Assembly (NCBI GenBank): GCA_964541155.1
Contig: CAZIPC010000007.1
Span: 1 to 64,000, forward strand
Length of the DNA: 64,000 bases
Reading direction: 5' to 3'
From: UBA4416 sp964541155
GTDB lineage: Bacteria; Bacteroidota; Bacteroidia; B-17B0; Aurantibacillaceae
Under the pieces are notes generated by a model that saw only the letters and a program-made list of their open reading frames with translations, searched no databases and was not told the DNA's origin. Both the position numbers and the translations under genes were made by a program. This document shows positions 24,770 through 34,518 of the stretch, piece after piece; within the stretch, counting starts at the first letter, position 1; every line of letters starts with the position of its first letter.

Positions 24770-25780
24770 ATGGAATTAAAGAAAGAAATTGTTGATAGAG
24801 TAAATCAACTCGAAGAAAAATATAGCCAAATGGGTCAAAGTTTAGAAAGCTATCTAGACGGATTATTATTATCTAATTATTTAACATATTGGGACTATAT
24901 ACAAGTAGAAACTTTATTAACTCTTCAAAACCCTAAAACAGATTTTCCTGATGAAAAAATATTTATCATGTATCATCAGATTACAGAATTATATTTTAAA
25001 CTTTCGTTACATGAGTTAGAACAAATTGCCAATAATGGTAAAAAAATTCTTCCAAATGGACATGATAAGGGATGGAATGAAACACTGGACGTTAATTTTT
25101 TTGCCGATAGAATAACAAGAATTAATCGCTATTTCGAATCATTAACAAAATCGTTTGAGATAATGGTTGATGGAATGGATAAAGAACAATTTTTACGTTA
25201 TAGAATGGCATTGCTTCCTGCTAGCGGATTTCAAAGCGCCCAGTATCGCAAAATAGAGATTTGTGCTACTGATTTTATTAATTTAATTGATAAAGATGTT
25301 CGAGAGGATTTATCCACCAAGGATAAAAGTATTGAAGAATTATTTGAAAATATTTATTGGAATAAAGGAGCTACTGAATTAGCTACAGGTAAAAAAACAT
25401 TAACATTAAATCAATTTGAGAAAAAATACGGTGCCGAGTTTATTGCTTTAGCAAAAGAATATAAACACAAAAATATGTGGGCCAAGTATAAATCATTATC
25501 AGCTCAAGATCAAAATAATCCTAAATTAATAAATGCATTAAAAGAATTAGATGTGAATGTAAATATTAATTGGCCATTAATGCATTACAAAAGCGCTGTT
25601 CGATATTTACAACAAAATACAGAAGATATTGCTGCCACAGGAGGAACTAATTGGCAAAAATATTTACCACCACGCTTTCAAAAACGTATTTTTTATCCAG
25701 AAATTTGGACAGCTCAAGAACATGATGATTGGGGTAAAGGATGGGTTGAAACAAATGTTTTTAGACTTAATAAGGGGTAA
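24770..25780 (+). CDS. kynA: Tryptophan 2,3-dioxygenase family protein
   Basis: About 336 residues. It should open the indole ring of L-tryptophan to N-formylkynurenine using heme and O2. Seen: IFIMYHQITELYFKL, whose His is the conserved distal residue; SGFQSAQYRKIEI with the Arg that holds the substrate carboxylate; and LMHYKSAVRYL with the likely axial heme His, followed by ATGGTNWQKYL in place of the usual GTGGSSGxxYL loop. The altered loop marks a divergent subfamily seen in Bacteroidota. No kynurenine formamidase, kynureninase or monooxygenase gene lies nearby. It is followed by porQ after 36 bases, possibly the same message. The symbol kynA is by family. Confidence 0.85.
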   Translation: MELKKEIVDRVNQLEEKYSQMGQSLESYLDGLLLSNYLTYWDYIQVETLLTLQNPKTDFPDEKIFIMYHQITELYFKLSLHELEQIANNGKKILPNGHDKGWNETLDVNFFADRITRINRYFESLTKSFEIMVDGMDKEQFLRYRMALLPASGFQSAQYRKIEICATDFINLIDKDVREDLSTKDKSIEELFENIYWNKGATELATGKKTLTLNQFEKKYGAEFIALAKEYKHKNMWAKYKSLSAQDQNNPKLINALKELDVNVNINWPLMHYKSAVRYLQQNTEDIAATGGTNWQKYLPPRFQKRIFYPEIWTAQEHDDWGKGWVETNVFRLNKG

Positions 25781-25816
25781 TGCAATAAATCTTGTAACTC
25801 ATCGTTAGATAGCATA

Positions 25817-26890
25817 TTGATAAAAATAATTACATACATATTTTTAGTTACCCTTACAACAGATGTGTTTCCTCAAATTGGTGGAACAAAAACGTTTAGT
25901 TTTTTAGATTTACCAGTTCCGGCACGTTCAAATGCGTTAGGAGGAGCATCTATTGCCATTTGGGATAAAGATGTAAACTTAGGATACAGTAACCCGGCAT
26001 TATTCAATCTAGGCGTATCTAATCAATTGTCATTTAATTATGTAAATTATGTTTCTGATATAAATTATGGTAATTTTTTATATGCCCGTCAATTACAAAA
26101 ACATGGAGTATTTTCGGCAGGATTACAATATTTTAGTTATGGGAAATTTGATGGTAGAGATGAGTATAACATCGAAACAGGAACATTTAAGGCAGCTGAT
26201 TATTCGTTAAATTTAGCATACGCTAAAACACTCAATAAAGATAGTAGCATATCATTAGGGGTTTGTTTAAAAACAATCTATTCTCATTACGAAACATATA
26301 ATTCATTTGGTAATGCCATAGATGTTGGATTAACGTATCATTCTAAAAAACAATTAGTGCTATCTGTTTTAGCTAAAAACTATGGTAAACAATGGAAATC
26401 ATATAGTGAGAATAGTGTTAAGGAGCAATTACCAACAGATATTCAGTTAGGATTTAGTAAAAAAATTTCTAAAGCTCCATTTAGAATTATTTGTCAATAT
26501 GATCAGCTGTTAAAGTGGGATTTAACATATATAAATCCACTGGACGAATCTAATAATATCGATCCTTTTACTAATAAACCTATTGTAAAAACTACCAAAC
26601 AAATTAGAAATGATAAAATTAAATCAGGACTCGATAAATTTGGTAGACATCTTACAATTGGAACAGAAATTATTTTAGGGAAGAATTTTTTATTAAGGCT
26701 AGCATATAATTTTAAAAAAGGAAAAGAAATGTCTCTATCAGATGTTAAGAAGGCAAATGGATTATCTTTAGGATTTGGATTAAAAATTAATAAATTTTAT
26801 ATCGATTACGCTTATTCTAAATATGCACTTTCAGGTAATTCTAATACAATAGGAATTACTACTAATCTCAACTACTTTAATAAAAAGTAA
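25817..26890 (+). CDS. porQ: Type IX secretion system protein PorQ
   Basis: 357 residues from a TTG start, there being no ATG at the N terminus; a signal peptide ends near residue 19 (DVFPQ). The family signature TFSFLDLPVPARSNALGGAS is present at the mature N terminus, followed by a beta-barrel pattern of alternating strands to the C terminus. PorQ is an outer-membrane component of T9SS, linked to the PorU/PorV/PorZ attachment complex that handles cargo arriving at the surface. It serves the T9SS cargo proteins encoded at 1, 4402, 34519 and 59534. The upstream gene is tryptophan dioxygenase. Confidence 0.88.
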   Translation: MIKIITYIFLVTLTTDVFPQIGGTKTFSFLDLPVPARSNALGGASIAIWDKDVNLGYSNPALFNLGVSNQLSFNYVNYVSDINYGNFLYARQLQKHGVFSAGLQYFSYGKFDGRDEYNIETGTFKAADYSLNLAYAKTLNKDSSISLGVCLKTIYSHYETYNSFGNAIDVGLTYHSKKQLVLSVLAKNYGKQWKSYSENSVKEQLPTDIQLGFSKKISKAPFRIICQYDQLLKWDLTYINPLDESNNIDPFTNKPIVKTTKQIRNDKIKSGLDKFGRHLTIGTEIILGKNFLLRLAYNFKKGKEMSLSDVKKANGLSLGFGLKINKFYIDYAYSKYALSGNSNTIGITTNLNYFNKK

Positions 26891-26942
26891 TTATTTTTTG
26901 ATTATTATTCTATCTCTCAATTTATTGCCTTAAATTTACACC

Positions 26943-27398
26943 ATGAAAGGTTTTAATGTTCGTGTATATGGAATTTTAATAGAAGATAATAAAGTATTAG
27001 TTTCAGACGAATATATTAAAGGGATGAAGATTACTAAATTTCCGGGTGGAGGTTTAGAATTTGGAGAAGGAACAATTGAATGTGTTATCAGAGAGTTCAA
27101 GGAAGAATTAGAGTTAGATATAGAGGTAGATTCACATTTTTATACCACTGATTTTTTTGTGAATTCTGCGTTTAGCAATAATAATCAAGTAATTAGTATT
27201 TATTATTTAGTTAAGACTAAAACAAAATTACAACACACCGACATTAATTTTAAATTATCTGATAAAGTTTTTGATTTTGAAATCATTGAAGAAGGTGCAC
27301 AATCTATGAGGTGGATAGAATTATCTAAAATTTCAGAAAATGATTTTACATTTATTATAGATAAACATATTGGTGAAATGTTAAGTGACAATTTCTAA
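26943..27398 (+). CDS. Nudix hydrolase
   Basis: 151 residues. The Nudix box G-x5-E-x7-RE-x2-EE-x-G runs through GGGLEFGEGTIECVIREFKE..., with the closing Gly replaced by Leu (EELELDI). The fold before it (VRVYGILIEDNKVLVSDEY) and after it (VISIYYLV) is usual. It hydrolyses a nucleoside diphosphate linked to another group; the substrate cannot be named. A TAAATTTA box ends four bases before the ATG. It converges with the interrupted LEA2-like gene. Confidence 0.85.
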   Translation: MKGFNVRVYGILIEDNKVLVSDEYIKGMKITKFPGGGLEFGEGTIECVIREFKEELELDIEVDSHFYTTDFFVNSAFSNNNQVISIYYLVKTKTKLQHTDINFKLSDKVFDFEIIEEGAQSMRWIELSKISENDFTFIIDKHIGEMLSDNF

Positions 27399-27405
27399 TC
27401 ACACA

Positions 27406-27846
27406 TTACTTAATTTTATCATTATAATCAATTGGAATTTTTTTTGTAAAATAAAATCTTCCAATCTTTAAGTCTCCTTTAATTTCAATTTTTCCATCAG
27501 GATTTCTATTTAAAAAATTAAACATATCTATCATATTTTAATCAGTTAACTGGGTATTTAAAATAAAGTTATAGTTGTCTTCTGAATTCCTTTTCATTTG
27601 TACTTTTTTATTTATATGAGCTTTACCAAGTTTAATGCCACTAAAAATCACTTCAAAATTTGATGGATATATTGTGAAGCTAAACGAATTATTGTTTTTA
27701 ATTTGTAAGGATAATTCAGTTTCAATTTTATTTAAATTAATAGTTTTGATGTTAAATCTATTGATTTTAGTAACACTAACATCTTTAATTTCTTTGCAAG
27801 AGTTCAGAATAATCATGCAAATAAGAGTAAGTGCTTTTAGGTTCAT
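27406..27846 (-). pseudogene. LEA2-like lipoprotein gene split by an in-frame stop
   Basis: The ATG at 27846 opens 102 codons: a lipoprotein signal (lipobox LNSC) and a WHy/LEA type 2 fold with VTKINRFNIKTINLNKIETELSLQIKN and a YPSNFEVIFSGIKLG strand. A TAA stop at 27540-27538 ends it. In the same frame the reading then continues for 43 more codons to 27406, encoding DGKIEIKGDLKIGRFYFTKK and ending IPIDYNDKIK, just the closing strands expected of this fold. Both parts together give about 146 residues, the usual family length. So one nonsense change (or a base-call error) has split the gene. Whether the shortened product works is unknown; LEA2 lipoproteins have no assigned role in this phylum. 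Confidence 0.7.
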
Positions 27847-27924
27847 TTGAGTAATTTATTAAATGTATATATGTTTTGTAAAATTATGTGTTTTTTAATA
27901 CAAGAATAGTTATCTTCGATACAA

Positions 27925-30900
27925 ATGCTAAAAACTTCAATTAATAATTTTATCGTTTATAAATCTTCTGCAGGAAGTGGTAAAACATTTACTTTAGTTA
28001 AAGAGTACTTAAAAATAGCTTTAAAAGATAAATATCAACTAAATAAATCATATAAAAGCATATTAGCTATCACCTTTACTAATAAAGCTGCTTCAGAAAT
28101 GAAATGGCGAATTATTAAAGCTTTAAGGGAAATTAGTTCTGAATCAAATGATTTCTTAAGTTCATTAATTTCAGAAGAATTATATATTTCTAAAGAAGAT
28201 TTATCCGAACGGGCAAATATTGTTTTGTCAAATATTTTACATAATTATTCAGATTTTTCAATCGGTACAATTGATAGTTTTACTCATAGAATTATTAGAA
28301 CGTTTGCTTTAGATTTAAAATTACCAATCAATTTTCAAATTGAAACTGATTCTGATTTAGTATTTAAAAAAATTATTTCTTCATTAATTAATAATTTAGG
28401 AAAAGACGTTTTAATAACAGATTATTTAGTTAACTTCTCTATATCACAAGTTGAAGAAAATAAAAATTGGGATCCTGAGAAAAATTTAATTGAATTTATA
28501 AAAGAAATTAATAAAGAAGGCGTTAATGATTTAGTAAGTCAATTAAATCAATTTAATATTTCTGATTTTAATAACATTAAGAAACAATTAAAAAACGTTA
28601 TTAATAACTATGAAAATTATATTATATCGCAAGGAGAAAAAGCATTAGAATTAATAAAGAGTCATCAATTAGACAGTGCGTCATTTTATCAAACAGATAA
28701 AGGGATTTTTAATTTTTTTATAAAATTAGCAGATTTTAAAGAAGTAACCACGGATAGTTTAATTAATAAATTTGTTCAAGCCACATTATATGAAGATAAA
28801 TGGTATGGAGGTAAAGCTTCTACAACTGAAAAATCAGCAATAGAAAATATTAAAGTTGAATTAACTTCTATTGTAAATAATGTAATTTCATATTTAAAAG
28901 AAAATGAGCAACGCTATACTGTTTTTTCATTAATAAGTAAAAATATCTATGCTATGGGTTTAGTAAATGAACTTTCTAAACTTACAGCGCAGTATAAATT
29001 AGATGAAAATATTTTATTTATATCTGAATTTAATGAACTTATATCTGAAGTAGTAAATAATGAGCCAACTCCATTTATATTTGAACGTTTAGGAGATAAG
29101 TATAAACATTTTTTACTGGACGAATTTCAAGATACTTCTGCTATGCAGTGGAAAAATATGCTGCCTCTAATTGACAATTCACTAGGAAATGGAAATTTAA
29201 ATTTAGTAGTTGGAGATGGTAAGCAATCTATATATAGATGGCGCAACGCAGATGTGGATCAATTTGTGAATCTGCCCAATATTAAATCAGCTAATAAAAA
29301 TCAGTTAGTTATTGAACGCGAAAAATCTTTACAACGAAATTTTGAAGAGAAATTCTTAAATGTAAATTATAGGAGTGCAACTATTATTGTTCAATTTAAT
29401 AATATGTTGTTTGATTATTTATCAAATCATGTTTTACATGAAGAGTACCAAAACATATATCATCATCAAAAACAAGAATATAAATTAAATGATGATGGAT
29501 TTGTGAGTATTGATTTTCCTGAAGTAACAGAAGATGATACTAAAGAAAATATTAATAATTCATATATCTTAAATTATATACAAACGGCTATTAATCAAGG
29601 ATACTCTTATAATGATATTTGTATAATAATAAGTAAAAATACACATGGAAATTTAGTTGCTAATTTTTTAATTGAAAATAACATACCAGTAGTTTCTGCA
29701 GATTCTTTGTTATTATCAAATGCGAATGAAATTTCAATAATGATATCTTTTTTAAAATATATTTCAAATCAAAAAGATTTAGTGTCTGCTTCTGTTGTTG
29801 TTGAATTTTTGTATCAAAATCAGTTTTGTGATGACAATCAACATGTACTGTTTTTAAGAGAATTAAATGTTTTAAAAAGCAAAACATTATTTGATATTTT
29901 TACAAGCTGCAAGCTAAATATAGATGTTTTAAAATTATCAACATCAAATTTATTTGATGTATGTTTAGAAATTATAAATGTTTTAAAATTAAATCAACTT
30001 AACCCTCAATACATTCGTTTTTTCCTAGACGAAATTCTTAGTTTTCTACAAAGCAATACTTCAAACATTAATCTGTTTTTAGATTGGTGGAGTCGTCGTT
30101 CAGAGAAAGCTTCAGTTATTATACCAGAAGGAATAAATGCAGTAAATGTTATGACCATTCACGCATCAAAGGGGCTTGAGTTTCCTGTAGTAATTACTCC
30201 GTATTTAGATTGGGCTGTTGAAAAAACAAAATCTATTTGGGTAGATATTGAAGAAGATGGAATAGAATTGCCAGTAGCTTTAATAAGCACTAGTAAAGAA
30301 GCAGACAAAACGTTTTATAAACCGCTTGTAGAAAAAGAAAAACAACAACAAATATTAGATAATTTAAACATGTTATATGTTGGTTTTACTAGAGCTGTAG
30401 ATAGATTACATATCATATCTCCTCAGTCTAAATCCAAAAAAGAAAAAAGCTGCCACACTTGGTTACTTGATTTTGCGAATACTCAATCTAATTACGATGT
30501 TGAGAAAAGAAAAATACAATTTGGGAATCTTACAAACAAAAATAAATCAGAACATTCAAAATCAGGATTAGAGCAATTATCAATAAAAAATATAGAATTT
30601 AACCTCAGTCAAGATGTAGTTAAAATTAAGGGAGCCGCTAATTATAATACCAATGAAGATGTTTTAAAAGCCCGTGAATATGGTATTTTAGTACACTATA
30701 TTTTGTCAAAAATAAAAACAATAGATGATATTGAATTAGTGATTGAAAATGCTGTTTTAATAGGAGATATTTCACATCAAGAATCTTTAAAAATAGCAAC
30801 TGATATTAAAAATATAGTATCACTTAATACTATAGCTCCTTATTTTAAAAAAGGAATTGAGGTTAAAAATGAGCTAGAAATTTTAACATCAAGTGGCAAT

Positions 30901-31095
30901 ATTTTGAGACCAGACAGAGTTATTGTAATAAATAATGCCGCAACAGTTATAGATTATAAAACAGGTAAAAAAAATGCACATCAATACCATGCTCAAATGC
31001 AAGATTATGAAAAAGCTTTACTTGATTTAGGGTATTTATCTGTTAAAAAAGTGCTCCTTTATATACATGAACAAGAAGTTGAAATTTTAAATTAA
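27925..31095 (+). CDS. UvrD/RecB-like helicase-nuclease (AddA-like)
   Basis: 1056 residues. Superfamily 1A helicase motifs appear in order: Walker A at residues 15-21 (SSAGSGKTF), Ia (LAITFTNKAASEMKWRI), II (FLLDEFQDTSAMQW), III (VGDGKQSIYRWRNADV), IV/V (MTIHASKGLEFPVVI) and VI (LYVGFTRAVDRLHI). A C-terminal PD-(D/E)xK nuclease follows: GILVHYILSKI, LRPDRVIV, VIDYKTGKK. This is the AddA/RecB plan for double-strand break resection. Its usual PD-(D/E)xK partner (AddB-like) is not within the window; the neighbours are a LEA2-like remnant and a TonB receptor. Its -7-like box TATCTTCG lies six bases before the ATG. Confidence 0.9.
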   Translation: MLKTSINNFIVYKSSAGSGKTFTLVKEYLKIALKDKYQLNKSYKSILAITFTNKAASEMKWRIIKALREISSESNDFLSSLISEELYISKEDLSERANIVLSNILHNYSDFSIGTIDSFTHRIIRTFALDLKLPINFQIETDSDLVFKKIISSLINNLGKDVLITDYLVNFSISQVEENKNWDPEKNLIEFIKEINKEGVNDLVSQLNQFNISDFNNIKKQLKNVINNYENYIISQGEKALELIKSHQLDSASFYQTDKGIFNFFIKLADFKEVTTDSLINKFVQATLYEDKWYGGKASTTEKSAIENIKVELTSIVNNVISYLKENEQRYTVFSLISKNIYAMGLVNELSKLTAQYKLDENILFISEFNELISEVVNNEPTPFIFERLGDKYKHFLLDEFQDTSAMQWKNMLPLIDNSLGNGNLNLVVGDGKQSIYRWRNADVDQFVNLPNIKSANKNQLVIEREKSLQRNFEEKFLNVNYRSATIIVQFNNMLFDYLSNHVLHEEYQNIYHHQKQEYKLNDDGFVSIDFPEVTEDDTKENINNSYILNYIQTAINQGYSYNDICIIISKNTHGNLVANFLIENNIPVVSADSLLLSNANEISIMISFLKYISNQKDLVSASVVVEFLYQNQFCDDNQHVLFLRELNVLKSKTLFDIFTSCKLNIDVLKLSTSNLFDVCLEIINVLKLNQLNPQYIRFFLDEILSFLQSNTSNINLFLDWWSRRSEKASVIIPEGINAVNVMTIHASKGLEFPVVITPYLDWAVEKTKSIWVDIEEDGIELPVALISTSKEADKTFYKPLVEKEKQQQILDNLNMLYVGFTRAVDRLHIISPQSKSKKEKSCHTWLLDFANTQSNYDVEKRKIQFGNLTNKNKSEHSKSGLEQLSIKNIEFNLSQDVVKIKGAANYNTNEDVLKAREYGILVHYILSKIKTIDDIELVIENAVLIGDISHQESLKIATDIKNIVSLNTIAPYFKKGIEVKNELEILTSSGNILRPDRVIVINNAATVIDYKTGKKNAHQYHAQMQDYEKALLDLGYLSVKKVLLYIHEQEVEILN

Positions 31096-31181
31096 ATTTT
31101 TTACAACAATTTCTCAATTAAAACGTTACATAAATGGTAAAATAACCATCTGGGTAGCTATTTAAGAAACAAAAGTTTTTA

Positions 31182-31189
31182 TAAGTTTG
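31182..31189 (+). promoter_or_regulatory. Candidate -7 box of the TonB receptor promoter
   Basis: TAAGTTTG matches TAnnTTTG exactly and would give a leader of about 19 bases before the ATG at 31213. Confidence 0.45.
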
Positions 31190-31212
31190 TGCCCAATAAT
31201 TTTTATTAAAAC

Positions 31213-33561
31213 ATGAAGACTTTTTTTGTACTATTTTTTATATGCATAGTGTTTAGCACTAATGCCCAAGATAAATTAACCATTAGCGGATATGTGAAAG
31301 ATTCAAAAAATGGCGAAGCCTTAATAGGAGTTACTGTCTATAAAAAAAATTCATCCATTGGAACAACTACAAATGTATATGGGTTTTACTCATTAACTCT
31401 TCCAAAAGGTCAAGACACTGTGGTGTTTTCATTTGTTGGTTACAAGAATATAATAAAATCAATCAATCTTTCTTCAAATCAAAATATAAGTATTGAAATG
31501 ATAGAAGAGGGTAAAGATTTAGATGAAGTTATTATTTCATCAGAAAGAGAAGATAAGAATATTAAAAGTATGGAAATGAGTGTGGCGAAATTAGATATTA
31601 AACAAATTCAAAAAATGCCTGCTTTGTTAGGTGAAGTAGATATTATAAAAAGTATTCAATTACTTCCAGGAGTAACTACAGTGGGAGAGGGAGCTAGTGG
31701 TTTTAATGTAAGAGGTGGGAATATTGATCAGAATTTAGTGCTAATGGATGAAGCGCCAGTATATAATTCATCTCATTTATTTGGTTTCTTCTCTATTTTT
31801 AATCCTGATGCGGTTAAAGATGTTAAATTAATTAAAGGCGGTATTCCTGCTCAATATGGTGGAAGAGCATCCTCTGTTTTAGATATTAGAATGAAAGAAG
31901 GGAATAGTAAAAAAATGGAAATTAATGGAGGCTTAGGTACGATTTTTAGTCGACTATCAGTAGAAGCTCCAATTTTAAAAGATAAAGCCTCTTTTATTAT
32001 AGCGGCTCGTAGAAGTTATATAGATGTTTTAGCAAAGCCTTTTTTAAAAGACGATTTAAAAAAAGCTAAATTTTATTTTTATGATTTGACAGCAAAATTT
32101 AACTGGAAATTAAATGATAAAAATACGGTGTTTGCAAGTGGTTATTTTGGCAGAGATGTATTTGGAGCTGGATTTAAATTTAACTGGGGTAATAGCACGG
32201 CAACACTTAGATGGAACCATATTTTTAATAATAAATTATTTATGAATTTAACTTCATTTTATAGTAATTACAAATATGAGCTTGGATTTAAGGACGATGG
32301 TAGTAGTCAAAAATTTGAATGGACATCTAATATCATAAATTATAGCATTAAGCCTGATTTTATTTATTATTTAAATAACAAAAACACAATTAGATTTGGA
32401 GCACAATCCATACTATACACGTTTAAGCCAGGTAATGCTGTGGTTACTTCTCAAGATGGCATTTCTTCTAATATAAGTTTAAAAAATCAGTATGGTATTG
32501 AGTATGCATTATATGTTGATAATGAACAAAAGTTATCTAACAGATTTACGTTGCAATATGGCTTACGTTGGTCTTTCTTTAATTACATGGGAAAAGGAAC
32601 AAAATATAATTACAGAGACACAATTCCAAATGAAAGTAAACCATTAGATTCTGAAGAAGAAGTTGCAGCTGCAAAAACAATTAAAACATACAATGTTCCA
32701 GAGCCAAGATTAGCGATTAATTACACTATTAATGATAAAAGTTCAGTTAAGTTAGGGTATAATAGAATGACTCAATATTTACATATTGTTTCAAATACAG
32801 CCGCATCAACACCACTAGATATTTATACGCCCGTAACTAATAATATTAAGCCCTTGATAGCAGATCAGATAACGTTAGGCTACTTTAGAAATTTTAAAGA
32901 AAACATGTTCGAAACATCTGCTGAAGTTTATTACAAGAATTTACAAAATCAGTTAGATTATGTTGATAATGCCAATTTACTTTTAAATAATCACTTAGAG
33001 GCGGATTTAGTTCAAGGCAAGGGTAGAGCTTATGGATTAGAATTATATGTAAAGAAAGCTAAAGGTAAATTAAATGGCTGGGTAAGTTACACTTTATCTA
33101 AAACAGAACGTAAAGTAATTGGAATTAGTAATAATGATTGGTTTTTGTCAAAATATGATAGAACGCACAATATAAATACAGTTTTAATATATGATCTCAA
33201 TAAGAGATTAAGTTTTTCGGCAAATTTTGTTTTTCAAACCGGTACACCTGCTACATTTCCTACTGCTAAAATTGAATTGCAGGGATATGTAATACCTTAT
33301 AATACGGATAATAAAAGAAATAATTATCGTAATACACCTTATCATAGAGCTGATATTGGTATAACGTATAATTTCAAAAAAAATGAAAGAAGGCGCTATA
33401 AGCAAACTTTAGTGTTAAGCGTATATAATGTTTATAATAGAAGAAATGCTTTTTCTATTTATTTTAGAAATAATCCAGATTATCCTCTAAATACAGAAGC
33501 TGTAAGATATTCAGTTGTTGGCTCAATTGTTCCTGCTATTACATACAATTTTAAATTTTAA
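31213..33561 (+). CDS. TonB-dependent receptor with carboxypeptidase-like N-terminal domain
   Basis: 782 residues. Signal peptide ends at NAQ (about residue 19). Residues about 24-105 are a carboxypeptidase-D regulatory-like domain (ISGYVKDSKNGEALIGVTVY...FSFVGYKN). A TonB plug follows (LPGVTTVGEGASGFNVRGGN, QNLVLMDEAPVYNSSHLFG, AQYGGRASSVLDIRMKEG), then a 22-strand-type barrel to the C-terminal ITYNFKF. It is an outer-membrane active transporter powered by TonB; the substrate is unknown. The DUF4249 lipoprotein gene follows after 12 bases, a common pairing in which the lipoprotein probably acts at the cell surface with the receptor. A terminator closes the pair. Confidence 0.92.
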   Translation: MKTFFVLFFICIVFSTNAQDKLTISGYVKDSKNGEALIGVTVYKKNSSIGTTTNVYGFYSLTLPKGQDTVVFSFVGYKNIIKSINLSSNQNISIEMIEEGKDLDEVIISSEREDKNIKSMEMSVAKLDIKQIQKMPALLGEVDIIKSIQLLPGVTTVGEGASGFNVRGGNIDQNLVLMDEAPVYNSSHLFGFFSIFNPDAVKDVKLIKGGIPAQYGGRASSVLDIRMKEGNSKKMEINGGLGTIFSRLSVEAPILKDKASFIIAARRSYIDVLAKPFLKDDLKKAKFYFYDLTAKFNWKLNDKNTVFASGYFGRDVFGAGFKFNWGNSTATLRWNHIFNNKLFMNLTSFYSNYKYELGFKDDGSSQKFEWTSNIINYSIKPDFIYYLNNKNTIRFGAQSILYTFKPGNAVVTSQDGISSNISLKNQYGIEYALYVDNEQKLSNRFTLQYGLRWSFFNYMGKGTKYNYRDTIPNESKPLDSEEEVAAAKTIKTYNVPEPRLAINYTINDKSSVKLGYNRMTQYLHIVSNTAASTPLDIYTPVTNNIKPLIADQITLGYFRNFKENMFETSAEVYYKNLQNQLDYVDNANLLLNNHLEADLVQGKGRAYGLELYVKKAKGKLNGWVSYTLSKTERKVIGISNNDWFLSKYDRTHNINTVLIYDLNKRLSFSANFVFQTGTPATFPTAKIELQGYVIPYNTDNKRNNYRNTPYHRADIGITYNFKKNERRRYKQTLVLSVYNVYNRRNAFSIYFRNNPDYPLNTEAVRYSVVGSIVPAITYNFKF

Positions 33562-33573
33562 TCTAGCATCATC

Positions 33574-34443
33574 ATGAAAACTGTTAAATTTATATTTACA
33601 TTATTAATAATTATCGTATTTACATCTTGCGAAGATGTGATACAAGTTAAATTAGATGAAGGTACTCCAATTATTACCATTGATGCCTTTTTAAATGATT
33701 TAAGATCTACTCAAAAAGTAAGGTTAACATATACCGATAGTTATTTTAGTCAAAAACCAAATCAAGCAATTACTGGAGCTATTGTAACATTAAGAGATAT
33801 AACATCAGGTGTAGATTATAGTTTTACAGATGCAAATGATGGCGATTATTTATTTAATTTATCATCTACAGATACGATAGCTAAAATAGGACATTTGTAT
33901 CAATTAACAGTCATGCATCAGGGTAATACATTTACTGCAACATCTTTAATGAAAAGAACAGCCAGAATTGATAGTATTGTTTCAAAAATTGAAAAACCAG
34001 GTGCATTTGGAGGGCAGGATGGATATAGATGTGCTTTTATAGGATTTGATATTCCTGGTGATACAACAGATTATTATTGGATAAAATCATATAAAAATGG
34101 CATACTTTTTAATAAAGGTTCTAATATTAATATATGTGTTGATGCTGCTTATGGTGCTGGCGCAGATGGGTTTCCATTTATTCCTCCAATTGCTGAATCT
34201 ATTACACCATTTGGAGAAATTTTTAATAAGTATGATGTTTGTAGAGTTGAAATTCATTCAATATCACTTGAAACATATAATTTTTTAACTCAAATACAAA
34301 AGCAAACAACTAACTCTGGTTTATTTGCTACAAGCCCCGAAAACATAAAAACTAATATCAGAAATACTTCAGGTAATAACGTAAAAGTAGTAGGTTGGTT
34401 TTGTATGAGTGCTGTTAATTATAAAGAAGCAGTTGCTCAATAG
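33574..34443 (+). CDS. DUF4249 lipoprotein
   Basis: 289 residues. The signal peptide ends in FTSCED, a lipobox with Cys at about residue 19. The mature start (VIQVKLDEGTPIITIDAFLN) and the following RLTYTDSYFSQ...ITGAIVTLRD are typical for DUF4249, a beta-sandwich family of Bacteroidota nearly always encoded beside a TonB-dependent receptor. It probably sits on the outer membrane and helps capture the receptor's substrate, though no substrate is known. A strong terminator follows the stop codon. Confidence 0.9.
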   Translation: MKTVKFIFTLLIIIVFTSCEDVIQVKLDEGTPIITIDAFLNDLRSTQKVRLTYTDSYFSQKPNQAITGAIVTLRDITSGVDYSFTDANDGDYLFNLSSTDTIAKIGHLYQLTVMHQGNTFTATSLMKRTARIDSIVSKIEKPGAFGGQDGYRCAFIGFDIPGDTTDYYWIKSYKNGILFNKGSNINICVDAAYGAGADGFPFIPPIAESITPFGEIFNKYDVCRVEIHSISLETYNFLTQIQKQTTNSGLFATSPENIKTNIRNTSGNNVKVVGWFCMSAVNYKEAVAQ

Positions 34444-34464
34444 TATACTTTTCACACATATCAT

Positions 34465-34498
34465 AAAAAAGGCTTATCTATTAAGATAAGCCTTTTTT
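34465..34498. terminator. Bidirectional intrinsic terminator
   Basis: A 15-base-pair stem AAAAAAGGCTTATCT / AGATAAGCCTTTTTT with a four-base loop lies between the converging DUF4249 and T9SS cargo genes. A-runs and T-runs let it work for both strands. Confidence 0.93.
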
Positions 34499-34518
34499 AT
34501 GATTAGATTTTAAAATTA

